From Takakia lepidozioides (Eukaryota > Streptophyta > Takakiopsida > Takakiales > Takakiaceae): a DNA stretch of 64,000 nt. The translations under genes were made by a program, and so were the position numbers. Numbering within the stretch: position 1 is the stretch's first letter; every line of letters starts with the position of its first letter. Positions 37,700-49,975 of this stretch are shown piece after piece. The stretch is taken from positions 5,890,001 through 5,954,000 of the forward strand of contig CM060733.1 of the NCBI GenBank assembly GCA_030704615.1. Reading direction: 5' to 3'. A model generated the notes under the pieces. It did not search any database, was not told the DNA's origin, and saw only the letters and a program-made list of their open reading frames with translations.

Positions 37700-40250
37700 T
37701 AGCCATTCATTCTCCTCTCCCTCCCCAAATTTCTCTTGGATCAACAATCATGTTATGCGTGGGCTACGCATTGCTTGGCTGGAAAAACCCTTTCTCATTC
37801 TTCGTTTCTACTTGGGCTGCTTGCAAACCTTGGTGGCAATTCTTCCCAAATTTGACCACTCTGAAATTAGAGCAAGATTTTCCATCCCATGAGTTCGGGC
37901 TAGAGGTACTACATATATGATGCATGAACACCTTGACATACATAACTTATGTTCTCTTCTACATCTATCCACAATAAAAAAAAATTGAGCAAATTCACTC
38001 TTGAAAATGGAAAAATCTGACAAAACAATGTGGTGGAATTGCATCCCACACAAAATGTGCTCCAAAGCAGAAAGTTGGACCAAGCTTTTTGATATCATCT
38101 AGAATTTCATTTTTGAATGCCCTCTAGACAATCTTGGACACCTACAAGATGTTCTCTCCAAATTTCATATCAAAATACCCAAATTTGCAAAGGGATTTGT
38201 ATGTGCACTTTGGGGGGGGGGCTCTATGAAAGGTCCCTTTAGATCCCTTCACATCCATCAAATTACATATATTTTATGTTGTTTTATTATCTACTTAGAT
38301 TAAGAATCCAAAATTATCACCCTCAGGCTTTAAAACAGTCTGTTTTCTTGTGGAAACTGTACCGTATTGTACTAGTGGACATTGACTTTGTCACCGAGCA
38401 TGTTTGTTTGAAGTGTCAAGCGAATGCTCTAAAGTCCATCGAGCACTGCTTAATTTGAGCTGCACCTGCTTAATTTGTTTCATGGATGTACCCGGAGTTT
38501 TTGTGGTGTCGACTTGTCACAGAGCTCTAGCTCTCTAGCACTTATAGAAAAGTTGTTGTAAGCGTGTCTAACCCACGACGAGATCCACGGCTTGGGCTGC
38601 TTTGCATATGATGTTTGTTTACTTGCTTGTTGAAGGCATAAAATGTGGGATATATGCTTTGCACATATCATATTAGATGTTCTGAAATTAGACGATCTAT
38701 TCATCTTCACGATTTGAACTCTTGTGGGACTGATGCAACATCCTCTACATTTGACATTTGGATTGGCATGCAGTCCGCATCAATCCGATCCTCCAACTTT
38801 CTCAGTTACTAGAGGCTCTCCTAATTTGTGGAATTATCTTGCACAACCTGACGACAAAATAAATTGGAGGCCTAAGTATAATAAAAATAGGAACTCAAAA
38901 TTGAAAAACGCATTTGAAATTTGAGCTTGTCGTGCACCCAAGCATCATGCCATAACCCACATCACTATCTGACCGTACTTTCTATCCTAAAAAGCTATGC
39001 GACAATGATGATGACAGTGAAAACACATTGGCACACTCCACCAAGTGAAAATCCACTTGAGCGCATAAACTAAGTCAAGCCAAGGGCACTTTTGCGAAAG
39101 GAATCCACCCTACAAAGCGCTCTATGCACTCTCTCACAAATACCCAGATCCTATGGAGGTGAGAGAGAGTCATAGAGGCTCAACTACAAGAAATGAGCCT
39201 CCTCAATCCCCACAAGGGAAAACCCACCTCACATCCCAAGTGAGGCTTGACACCTCACTTGGGATATGAGACCAAATTAAGTCCCAACACACAAAATACT
39301 AATATGGATATCCAGAGTGTCCAAGTTAACTAGAAGTAGGTAATTACTGACTCCTAAGGTTATATTTTTCTTTTGTAATCCACCTCTTCTTAATTCAGTT
39401 CCAGTGGTTTTCAAAACAAAAAATACAAAATAGTAATAAATTTAATCTTTATTTTATCCAGCAATGTTATTATGAGATTTAAGTGAAGATAGATTTATGT
39501 AATAATTTTGTAACAACAAAACAATTTTAAGTATTCATGACTTCTTTTCATATGCAACTACAATTCAAAATCAGAAGTACTACGATTTATGGCTCTCAAT
39601 TAGTCATGTTTGGACAAATGTGCCTCACCGGTCGAGATTACTTATTTAGTATTAAACAAGGGCATGTTGGACAGACCATAAACTTGTATACATTGCTTTT
39701 AAATTACCTAATTATATTATTTGACATTAACATATCTCATCAACTAAGAGGAGCCATTACGCGACGAGCTGCTTGTTTTTTAGACGCAATAACTTCCAGT
39801 GTAAGCTTCTCTTTGAGCGCGCACACTTTCCGTTCAGAATTTTTTTATTGAGAATAAGGGATGTCAGCAAAGTGATCGATGTAAAATGCATGATGCGTAG
39901 CAGGGGGGTGCTATGTTTAGGTGGTATTTTTCCAACATCATCCACGAAAAAGTAGATTGTGGATGAAAACGGCCTCGACCCAATTGGGGTCCCGTTGACA
40001 TTTAGGGGTTAAGAAGTAGACTGCATGTTTGGAGGCTATCAAACAATGTTGGACCTCCACAACTCCTAGTTCAACTGCCCCACCTTGAGGTTTCTTATGC
40101 ATTAGAGGCAGGTCATCGTCTTTTTCAATCCTTAGCAAGGGAATTAGCAGAAATTTCCTCCTAATAAGCATAAGAAGGCTCTTCTCACATTCCCCATCAC
40201 TTAACTCTTCTGGTCATTATAATAGTGACATACTCAATGGACAATCATGT
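37700..40250. other. spacer with one strong hairpin, no gene seen
   Basis: AT-rich, with a run of ten G near 38211. Open frames match no family. The hairpin at 39228-39270 is listed separately. Confidence 0.45.
39228..39270. repeat. 18-bp stem, 7-base loop inverted repeat
   Basis: CTCACATCCCAAGTGAGG (39228-39245) is followed by CTTGACA and CCTCACTTGGGATATGAG (39253-39270), which pairs with one mismatch. About 40 bases upstream, ACTACAAGAAATG at 39184-39196 recalls the CACTACAAGAAA end of plant CACTA transposons, but the first base of the terminus differs and no second end was found. Confidence 0.55.
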
Positions 40251-40259
40251 CTTTCGGTT

Positions 40260-40870
40260 TGTCAAAAGAGGCTAACGTTAATGAATGTTTGCCCTAAAAC
40301 TCTTTCTTCCGTGCAAGAGACGAAAGATATGTTAGGCTTCTATAGAAGAACCAATTATTTGTTGCAAGTGAAAAGCCGGTGTTGGTCTCCAAAAGGGGAA
40401 AAAATATTTATATTTTTTCTAATCAACATTAAACAATGGTTTCACTCTCAAGTGATATTATCTCTATGGGATTTCTCTGATTCCCCACAATCTCATCCAA
40501 GAGTATTTTTTTCCATTGATTTGACCACTTCGAAAAGATTTTGATTCTATCTCACAAATAGCAAGATGGAATTTTGACTAGGAATTTTGTCACGGATGCC
40601 CAAGCTAACTTTGGGAGCTTAAAACAGCCTTTTTTGGGCTAAAAAATCGAAAGCCCCCAGAACTGATGGTATTCCGGTTGAATTTCATAAGTCACCATCT
40701 TGGATAATTCTTTATAACCAATTATATTCTTACTAAAAATATCACAATGTTGTCTCAAATGTCTCAAGTTGTTGCTCATTTCTGCAAAAAAAAATGATCG
40801 TGTTGAATTGTTTAATTATCGACATGTCACGCGCCTCACTTTGATAAGCTCCCCTTAAGTCATAGTTGCT
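40260..40870 (+). mobile_element. LINE reverse-transcriptase relic
   Basis: At 40650-40710 the plus strand reads KAPRTDGIPVEFHKSP, the KSPGPDGIPVEFYK-type start of plant LINE reverse transcriptases. At 40793-40857 it reads NDRVELFNYRHVTRLTLISSP, the following block that normally reads NYRPISLL. The spacing of about 47 codons fits the family. Several stops lie between the blocks and upstream. It is opposite in strand to the LINE end at 36008-37465, so the two are not one element. Confidence 0.7.
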
Positions 40871-41442
40871 CGCTTTGATGTGCACGCCTCATTTCCAAAC
40901 TTACCACTGGACCGACTTGGAGCTTTGGCTACATAATAGCTGTAGGGAGAGGGGGCTGTAGTACCAGTAGTTAGTGGCGTAGAAACTAGGGAACAAGGAG
41001 GGCAGACTGCAGATTGAAGATGAGCAAGAGGGTCATCTATATGAGAGGGCAGTATGGGTTTATGGGTGTCAAAGAAGACCTTAATGTACTGGGTAACATA
41101 GCAGCTCTGAGGCATGCATGTAGTACAGACAGTAGGGTGTGTTAAGCTGGTGTAAGGCAAGAGGTAGGGAGTGTGGAGGGGGGAAATTACCATGAATTTG
41201 GTGTGTGTGTTGATGCAGGTGCTAGTGTAGGGCAGATCTGGTGGTGTTAACAGTGGTGGGACAGCATACAGTCTCACATCATCTAGCGTAGTCTGGGCGG
41301 TCCGTTGGAAGGGGGCTGGGCAAAACTTGGTCAGCTGCAGGTCACCCCCAGCAGGTTGATGCATGTATGAAGGACTTTCTAGAGGAATGAGAAAGCTGCA
41401 ACAATCTCCTGAACCAATTTTGTATACCAACATAAGTCCCAC
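40855..41442 (-). other. Pro/Thr/Ser-rich open frame, unknown
   Basis: A 195-codon frame rich in Pro, Thr, Ser and Tyr with no recognised domain. Its upstream part lies on one copy of a roughly 50-base direct repeat (41349-41398 and 41563-41614, sharing GAAGGACTTTCTAGAGGAAT). It could be part of a repeat or chance. Confidence 0.2.
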
Positions 41443-41890
41443 AACTGGACTGAACCCCTCACGAAGGTAGGTCTATCGCCTCTTCTTTTGCCCAAGAATG
41501 GATGCGGAGGCCGAGCCTTAAGCCCTGGCCATGTTGGGGTCTGATTGTTGGGCGGGTCACACTCAGCAGATTCATGCATGTGTGAAGGACTTTCTAGAGG
41601 AATGAAGGAAAGCCTGAACCAAGAGTCTTCAACTCATACCAACTCTGAGAGAAGTAATTGTTACAACTGAAGCCGACTTTCATGTACAAACCCCGAAATA
41701 GGGAGGCACAAAGCGAGAGTCTGGTGCAATGAATTCTGCCAGTACCGGGTCTTCAATAAAAACAGGAGAGTCTTACAATCACTAACCATTCAGTCCTGCA
41801 TAGCTGCGGACCTCATCCTCCAAAAACCCCTTAGAGGGGGTCTACGACTATTATGCCCCTCTTACTTTCTGGGATGAGTTCCAGAAACTC

Positions 41891-42274
41891 TTATATCCAT
41901 CCCTCTCCCATATCTACATGGTACCCCCAATCCACAACACCCTCCCCTTCATAGCGGCTGGTTGTGTGGTGCCAGGTCTTCAACACAAGCCTATCCACGA
42001 AACCTAACAACACATGGCACAAAACCACAACTCTTTGCTCCTCTTCATCCATTGTATAGAAACACTTCAGGTCGCCCATGTGGACTGTCATTGTCCTGAT
42101 TCCTCCTTGGATTTTGTAAACCCACACTTTGTCCTGCCCCTCTTCCGTTTGCACCTTTTCAAGAGGGCGCAAGATGACCTCATGGGGAATATGGGCTGGC
42201 AATTCTTCAAATCTTGCATAAATCTTGCGAAGCTTGAAAGCTACGCCTGCCCCAAATCCCATTGCAACCCTCAA
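41891..42274 (-). CDS. hypothetical open frame, unknown function
   Basis: The frame reads VAMGFGAGVAFKLRKIYARF, EELPAHIPHEVILRPLEKVQ, DKVWVYKIQGGIRTMTVHMG and onward, and is open upstream to about 42330. Mixed composition with plausible hydrophobic and charged alternation gives it a coding look, but I recognise no domain and no intron evidence. It may be a repeat-derived fragment or a small gene. Confidence 0.3.
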   Translation of the reverse strand: MRVAMGFGAGVAFKLRKIYARFEELPAHIPHEVILRPLEKVQTEEGQDKVWVYKIQGGIRTMTVHMGDLKCFYTMDEEEQRVVVLCHVLLGFVDRLVLKTWHHTTSRYEGEGVVDWGYHVDMGEGWI

Positions 42275-42349
42275 CTTGATAGAGTAGTCTCCTCGGAATA
42301 TGTAAGTACTATAGTGTGTGGAGAAGATGACTCCAAAGAGCTATGACTT

Positions 42350-44600
42350 TCTTAGAAGAACACCAGGAAAACAACGTATATAGGAGACGACTTGGGTAAC
42401 CCTAAGATAACAACAGAACTTCCTGATACTCCCTCTTGAAAGAGATGATGTGAAGAAAAACAACGATGAAACACAGAATGACCTTGTGCTTATATTCAAT
42501 TTTTCAACCTGCTCTTCCACAAGGTCTCGGTGGGATAAACGTGAACTCCCCATCAGCAGAAAAAACACCTATGTATATCCCATCGAGGGTTGCATTGTAT
42601 AACGGCTACACCATTACACATGGCATTTGCATCCGTTTGTCATCCATCCGTTCTGTGTAGTCATCCCCCTGTCGGATTTATCAACTTCACTTCTTCTCCT
42701 CTTATTCAATTGAGGTTAAGTAAAGTCTTTGTCACTGGAGAATGAACCTAGCTTTGTAAAATGTTGTTATGTACACATACACAATGAATACATCGTTCCT
42801 CTTGTGCTCAACATTCTAGAAGCGCTAATGTGAATGCTCGTCACAGTTTGAAGAAAACAACCAACTTGAAGATGCACGTAGGTTTTTCAGACTCCAGCTT
42901 GTCGTGCTCTTGTGCAATTCATGTGTAACAACATGTCAGATTTGCAGCATGACGCTACCATTCCAACACGATATCAGTAACCCATACCCAACATTGTACA
43001 TGGCCCAATATGAATGCAAGTGGCAGTATGAACAGGAACCCTAAAAGACCAGATGCATTGAGGTTTTGTGAGCATAACCTGTTGTAGTGTTACTCAATTC
43101 ACATCTGTAGTCTCTTATTTTGCATGTGAGAGGGAGTGGCGAAGACTTCGACAATCTTAGTCTGCATGGGGTTGGGTTGGCTTGTGTGTCACGGAATAGA
43201 ATGTCCATGCCAGGTTACAATTTATATATTTTACCAGCAACAGAACCTGGTGCGAAATTGAAGCATAACAAATCACCATTGAGAACATAACTGTGAGAAC
43301 CATGGTTCAGAAAATGGTACAGACCGTGGATATAATCGTGTGACACTGTGACCTCATGTTTGGAGGCATAAGTCTGGAGGCATAAGTCCTGAATTCTGTG
43401 AAAGAAAGACTCCAATGAAGGTAGATACGGGAACAACTGTTTTCTCGAATACCCCATTTGGATCACCGATGTGCATCCCATAGAACGATGAAGTCTGTAA
43501 CGTCTGCAAGGTTACACAAGAAGTTTCATCCATTCTTCTGTTAGTTGTCTTTTCATCCGCCAACCATCATCCGACACTATCATCCTCAACCCTCATGTTC
43601 TGCCGCTGTTCATCCCATCGACGGATGAAATATGTGTGCATGCACGGTTACACATGATTGTCCATCCATTCTTTTCTCAGTTGCCTTTTCATCCACAGAT
43701 CATCATCCGTCTGTCTCCTCCTCAAACCTCATGTTGTTTTGGCGCGTAAGAGGAAGGTGTGCTTGACTGTACCTGTGGAGGCTGTTTCAGTTGGACATTA
43801 TTTTGGCTAATGGCGTTGGTATGTCCACAGAACCGTCGCAGATCATTGTGTACTTTGCTCAATTGCAAGTTCATCTTCTTACGGTCCCTGTTGTGATGAT
43901 GCAGTGTCTGTTTACACGAGTATTGTGGAGAAAATGTGTCATATGGAGCTTGGTTGCTTCGCCTTCATGTGGAGCGGCAATCGACGAGGTTGATATTTGT
44001 TGCAAAACGGAATCCAGTTGCTGCCGCCGCTGAGAATCGGAATTGAGTGCATTTCATGAACTGAATGTCTGTGATGTTTGAGAAAGTGAGGTTGCATTTT
44101 CCTCCTCTTCTTTTCTTAAGGCTGCATAGGTTATAGCCTTCGCGCCATCCGATAATATTCCGACTCTTGCACTCGGAACAGCTGCTTATGTGACCATCTG
44201 CTTGAAAGCCCCAAAAAACAATGAAACATGGGAAGCGACATATGTTTAGTTTCTTCAGTTCTCAAAATCAGTAATGTATATCTTCATTGTTTTTGAAGGA
44301 GGCAGTATACAGTGGAGGTGAACCTCACTCGTTCGAGACCAGGGCTGGTTAAGCGTCCTCATGAAGATTTTGCTTTCGGAATGTTGATGAATGCTTTCCC
44401 AATCGGTCTGGGCCGAGGGTGGTAGTGTAAGCAGGGTTGGTGATTTCGCAGCTCTAGTCGTTGGTGACCTGGCAGACCGCATTTGAACTGGCATATGTTC
44501 AATCGCAGCTTAAGTCGCAACTGAAAAAGCACACTCGCACTTAAGTTTGGGCAAAGGCAGACACATTTGAGGGCGTTTGTTTTTGGTACCGGGGTTTCCA
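42350..44600. other. spacer, no gene seen
   Basis: No family resemblance in any frame. The phrase TTCATCC with nearby CATCATCCG recurs around 43545-43590 and 43660-43710, a weak duplication. Confidence 0.4.
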
Positions 44601-44607
44601 ACTTCCT

Positions 44608-45337
44608 TTGGGCTGCTTTTCATTACGAACTCAGGTCATGGCATACTATTCAGGTACGAATGGCAGTCTTATTGAAGTTGCCATTGAAGATCCCCGCGAT
44701 ATCTCGGATCTGCTGCAACCGCGATTGGCAGGGACACGCACTGTCGTTGCAAACATTTTGTTTGGTTCCAGCATGGAGAAATCAGTGTGTCTGGAAGGAA
44801 TAGTGTTGTTGTACAAGCCGAATGCCCCAAAGTCATATGCTATGCAATATGTTACTATGGGGGTTCCTTTGTGTATTTGGGATGTGATTGCATGTGCTGC
44901 ACATGCAAAAGGATTTCATGTGGACACAACCACGAAGGCTCGGATTTCTGGGGAGTACTTGTGGTTGGAGGTGAACTTGTGGAGTCCTCAGAAGATCTTC
45001 AGCATTGTGGAGGCAAACGAGACCGGGTTCCTATCCAAGGTCCCCATTGTGGACCTGAAGAAGACCCTCGCTGGTATAAAAACTAACGTGATGGTGAAGG
45101 GTAGCTTTACAGTGTGACTAAAGAAGCAGTATAGGGTTAAGAGAGGAGAGCATAGTGTTAGTTGGTCGTTAGGGCTCACTCCCACTACTGCTTTTTTGAT
45201 TGACAAAACCGACTTCGATGAGACTTCTGCCATGGATGAGCTGGTGCAGGACTTAGGTGCTCTTAGAGTCAGTCCAGCCCTCTCAGCTTTGCTTGTAGGT
45301 GGGGCAGGATCGTCCATGCCAAAATCTGAGAAGTAAT
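44608..45337 (+). CDS. unknown ORF with one in-frame TGA
   Basis: An ATG-started frame of 169 codons ends at TGA 45115-45117, and the same frame then stays open for 73 more codons to TAA at 45335-45337. Both parts have balanced composition: SLIEVAIEDPRDISDLLQPR and LFGSSMEKSVCLEGIVLLYK in the first, FLIDKTDFDETSAMDELVQD in the second. An upstream frame start at 44641 (MAYYSG) is also possible. I recognise no domain. The single in-frame stop could mean recent inactivation, a missed intron, or two proteins. It may belong to an unrecognised mobile element. Confidence 0.4.
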
Positions 45338-46133
45338 TGATAATGCTTCATAGAAGACACGGTCGGCGGCTTAAGGTGGGGATCCAATTGAGTGAATGTG
45401 TTTGCTCTTTCAAAAACTGAGGCTGGAGTTTGTGGGGCAGTTCATAAGTATTGCTGAACTAGAGGAATTGCTTGGTCGTTCAATACTGCCTTGTTTGCAC
45501 CAGAAGTGCATAAGGGGTTGCATACAAATGTGCATGTTCCATGCTGAAGATCTGAACAAATGCTGCTGAAGCAAGCATGGTGTGGTCTGATTGCATGTGT
45601 TTGTCCCCCAGCTTCAAGAGGGCTGTGGGTGAAGTGAAATTCAATTATGAAGGGTACCTGACAGTTGGTAAAGGCACCCTTCAATCCACAGTCATCCATA
45701 TGTTCACACAGAACTTGCAGAGATTTAATCAAATGCATATGAAACCAATAGGCATTTATGCATAATATTGTTTGCTTTCGTAATCTTCCTTACCTGGGGT
45801 GATACCTTCAAGATTACATTCAATTGGCCTAAAGCAATTAGCAGAAGGGAAGGGACGTTTCTTATGTGTCACTTACCCTTTTACATACAGGTCACATGGG
45901 AAGTATGTAAATTCAGAAGGAATGATTTTGCAGCTCCCATGATGCTGGCAAGGCAGGCTTGCATTTGTGCACCCTGAAATCAGAACACATAAGTGGATGA
46001 AGTAGAAGAAGTGTATATTCCTTGGGAGATAGGGATGGTTACAAATTGGGACCGAAGTATGAAAGGACATTTGAACAGTTATTTATTTTTTGGTTGACGG
46101 GCACCATTGTTGTAGAGAAGTGCACAGGCTTCG

Positions 46134-46571
46134 GTGAAGATGGGGGAGAGCAGGTATACGAGGAGGGGAAACATCAGCATATTCAATCCTTTCATGTGTT
46201 TGAATGAAAGACAACGGCAAAGAGAGATGGGGGATGGAGAGGCCCATGTGTTCAAACATTGTGCCATAGACATGGAAATGTATGGACCACAATGTCCCGA
46301 ATTTCGTATGTTGGTGCAATCACGGTTGGTGCGCATTATAGACAACCATGATGCCGCTGTGGAGTTTATTTCCGAGCCTAATATCAGGTGCCCTCTGTGT
46401 ATGTATCACTATGGAAATCCGAATGGCACGCATAGAGAACCCTACACTTCGTTGATTCACCATTGTGCAACACACTGGACCTCGTGGCGTGTAGAGCACA
46501 AGTGCTTGACACGAATTATATTCAATATCATTGCTGAGAGACCAATTGCCACACTGGCACCAGCACAATAA
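46134..46571 (+). CDS. hypothetical ORF with a Cys/His cluster
   Basis: A 145-codon frame containing CPLCMYHYG..SLIHHCATH, in which two Cys and several His/Cys are spaced as in zinc fingers. The cluster could bind zinc (inference). It lies tail-to-tail with the minus-strand zinc-finger/Ulp1 locus and may belong to the same repeat unit. No family is recognised. Confidence 0.3.
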   Translation: MKMGESRYTRRGNISIFNPFMCLNERQRQREMGDGEAHVFKHCAIDMEMYGPQCPEFRMLVQSRLVRIIDNHDAAVEFISEPNIRCPLCMYHYGNPNGTHREPYTSLIHHCATHWTSWRVEHKCLTRIIFNIIAERPIATLAPAQ

Positions 46572-47182
46572 CATTCATGTGATTGATTGCACTGGGGTGT
46601 GCATTGTGCCCATTTACGATTGTTGCATGGAATGGTATGTGCGGGGTGTTACCAATTTCCTTTACATGCAGTTCCTGGCTTGCTTGTATATGCAATGTAG
46701 GCATGTGTTGCATGCAGGGAGCTACATTGAAATACCCCAGTTACCAGTGCTTGTCAACATATACTTGTTGAAACAGTCCTAGTCTTCAGTATTGGGCATT
46801 ATGTCACTGCACAATACATGTAAGCAAGGAAACAGAACAGTAATGTGGCACTGTGAAGTGAGTGTGAGCAGATTGTGGGGCAACGGGGATCCCATTGGCT
46901 GCCATCATGTTGAACATCATGCCCTTGAATCGAAAACATTAGAGAGAAAAAAGAGACATCCTGAAATAGCATACCCCAATGTAGAGAAGGGCTGACTGGG
47001 GGTAGGAAAGAGGGACTGAAGCGAACTTGCAAAACAAAACAGAGAACGTGCACTGACGGTCGGAAATGTGCTACCTGTAAGAAGAATAAGACACATTTGT
47101 GGGAAGCAAATGACCACAAAAATCAACGCAGAAAGGTAGACAATTAATAAATAATACTTTATGTAGCCAATTGTATCCAATG

Positions 47183-48378
47183 TCACAACGCTTTGCCGGC
47201 TCGTTTACACCGTCTGCGTGTGAGGGGAGCTGGAGTGGTGGGCACAGGGAGGACAGGGCTGCTGCAATCTCCAACTTTGCGTGGGGGTTTGGGCACTGCA
47301 TATGGAGGCTCGTGCGATGGGTGACCGTCAAGCTCGTGCAAAATCATGTCTTGAAGTTCATATCTTTTCTCGCGCACTGCCTCAGTAGGGAACCAGTCTG
47401 ATGTGAGCTGCAAAGAAAGAAGAACAAAGAATGCAAAAGCAAACAATGAACAAGCAATGATCATTGTTAGAAATTCATACAATTTTCTAAGGATATTCAT
47501 GTTCATTCTACCTGATACATGGATTCAGCACATTGCGTGAGCACATGAACGTCCACAACTAAAACAGGCAGCAAATGATCATGTAAACCACGAGCAACTG
47601 CCTCTTACCGGGCCTGCACCACCATGTTGTGGATTCAAGTACATTTGCACTAAGTACAGCTCAATGTAATGAGCTACAAACAGACCACACTGCCATGTGT
47701 TGGCCTGCTGTGGAACAGGCGGGCAGAACCACCGCTTGAGGTCAGTTGCATCCTTCCACTGGGGGCTTCCTGGGCTGATTCCTCTGACCATGGCCCAGAA
47801 AGTAGCAAACAATGGCTTGAAAGCACGGTACTTGTGCAAACTTCTTATGCTATTCAAGTGAAAGGTAGCGAGACGGTTCCAAGATAACCAGACTCCAATG
47901 GTCACTGCACAGGGGGGCAACAATAGCAGGTTAGTCCACATGTAGCAATGGAGCACGGCCTTCTTCAAAGGTATGGCAACAAGAAGGTATAAATGCATAC
48001 ACATTGTACTCACTTGCATAAAATTGGCACAATAAGGGCTTCAACACCCTCATTCCTGAAGAAGGGGAACCGTCTTTGCATCCAAATCCGCACATAGTCG
48101 ACTTGATTTGCCTGCTTTGCACAATGATCGCGAAGGCATATCCATGTGAAGCTATCTACAACACGGATTTTATTGCACACATGTTCAGGAAGAGAAAGTA
48201 TTTTAATTGACACCCAGAAGTCCATCAGACGGTCACTAATCCACCCCCTTGCAGAGAGCAAGTCATCTGCATCTTCTAGTCTAAGAGGAACTTGCGAAAC
48301 CCGAGAGCCCTTCAAAAACCATATGTCATGTGTTTTTGCCACCACTGCACCATTGGCCTGCCTACAAAAAAGGCACAT
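47183..48378 (-). CDS. Ulp1-type (C48) cysteine protease portion, frameshifted
   Basis: The minus strand encodes LRLEDADDLLSARGWISDRL, the start of a Ulp1 domain, and runs to EGVEALIVPILC before a GTGAGT donor at about 48018. An exon starting after TGTGCAG (about 47905) continues NDHWSLVILEP, carrying the catalytic His. A one-base frame change near 47865-47885 leads to LATFHLNS, then VPQQANTWQCGLFVAHYIELYL with the oxyanion Gln and catalytic Cys. The acid position is Asn rather than Asp. A last exon (about 47406-47183) reads SDWFPTEAVREKRYELQDMI and ends RRRCKRAGKAL. Ulp1-like proteases cleave SUMO-type conjugates in cells and also occur in many plant transposons (family knowledge). Confidence 0.7.
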
Positions 48379-48799
48379 ACCTCATTGCTATGAGAATCCG
48401 CCCACATAATTATGCACATGCGGGCCACTTGCAAATTGTGGATGGAAGGTATACCATATCATGCATGAAAAAGGGTGCACAGGCGTCGCAACTCACAATA
48501 TGTTTTCGAGGCCTTCATGTATCCTGCACATCCAAGAGCCCAATATGTCAATGCATGTGCAACGTCGTACATACACCATTTCCAATCTGGAGAGGAGAGA
48601 CCGTTAACATTAAAAAAAACCACAATGGCACTGGATACCTGGACATGGTTTTGTTGCACTGCAATGCAAGTGCTGGTTGGGGCAACGCATCCTTTGCCTT
48701 CGCAGCAACCATGATATGGATGGGCTTGGGTTTGGCAAAGGTGGCAGTGGTTGCATTTTTATTCAATGCCCGAACGCTGCCATGTACATCACCATGAAA

Positions 48800-49901
48800 T
48801 CATGTAGTAGCCTCTGTATTGTGAGGTGTATCAGCACCATCAAACAAGATTTGGTAAGGTCGCATGGGTGAAGGCAGTGCGAAAACCATCGCATTGGGGG
48901 TGGGAGGCTCTGTCCCATGTTTAAGCATCGAGGTAGCTGGGGTAACAGAAGATCCAACAGTGCTTACTGCATGTACAATAGCACCCTCATCAGTGGGACA
49001 TCGCATATTAAGGGGTGGTGGACTTTGGAACTCAGTTATGTCACAGAGGGTTTGTTCTGAAGTGAAAGAGGCCACAGGGGGAGGCGGTCAACACAATCCA
49101 GGAAATACCTGAGTGGCGCTTAGTTCCATTTCAAGTTGAGTCATGGGACCTGGTTGTGGGCATTGTATGTCGCCACAAGTTTCTTCAGCAGGCAGGATCG
49201 TTTGGGCCTGAGGGAGGATAGGATCCGACAGCACATGTTCTACCACAGCATTGTTGGCCTCATCAGAAGGTGTGGAATTGCATGCCATGTTAGCGGCCAA
49301 AATGAGTGCCCCCATGTTCGTATTTGTACTCAGGTGAATGAGTGCGCTTGACTGCGGTTCAAGGACAGCCGCCTCCTTATGTCCACACTTGGCAATGCAG
49401 AAACGTGCCTCATCCCTTGCGAGCCTCTCAATGTGGACCTCATGGAGGATTTGTCGGGCAGCCTCAAGTTTGTCATGTAGGCTGGATTCCCCGTAGTCAA
49501 GATAGCCTGCACACCAACATCGGCATTGTGAAAATGTGGCCGTGACAAGAAATGAAATGAGAACAACACCAGGGACATTGTTAAGAACCATCAGGAACTG
49601 AAATGCAGTAGCACGAACCGTGGTAAGGGCAATACACACCTGGTGGACAAGGAAGCCAGCCCATGTCGACATCCTCCCGATGCTTCAAAATTTTGTTGAA
49701 GTCCTTCAAGGCTTTTTTCTTGCCCCCTGCACCATCAGTTAGTATACTCCCACACCACAATATTCTAAAGGCAATAGGATTCAGAACGGCGAGGTCACGC
49801 ACAGCCCTGCATCGGACCTCGCGCATGAAACAATGCAGATCTTCAAAAAGGCGTTCGCAGTCCTCTTTCCACACTCCCCGAAGGGCTGCAAGCCCTTTCA
49901 C
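48800..49901 (-). CDS. middle exons of the Ulp1 locus, unknown domain
   Basis: One exon-like block (about 49900-49640) reads VWKEDCERLFEDLHCFMREV and AFRILWCGSILTDGAGGKKK, ending before GTGTGT. Another (about 49508-49109, after a GTGTGCAG acceptor) reads GYLDYGESSLHDKLEAARQI and IERLARDEARFCIAKCGHKE, with a Ser/Thr/Pro-rich tail continuing to about 48800. I recognise no domain. Direction, splice-like borders and spacing place them between the zinc-finger part and the protease part of one transcription unit (inference). Confidence 0.45.
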
Positions 49902-49975
49902 GCACCTGGGTTCGGGCTTCCTCGTATGGGGGCATGCCTCCGCACAGGAAATTACCCAATTTGTAGGAAAGTCTC

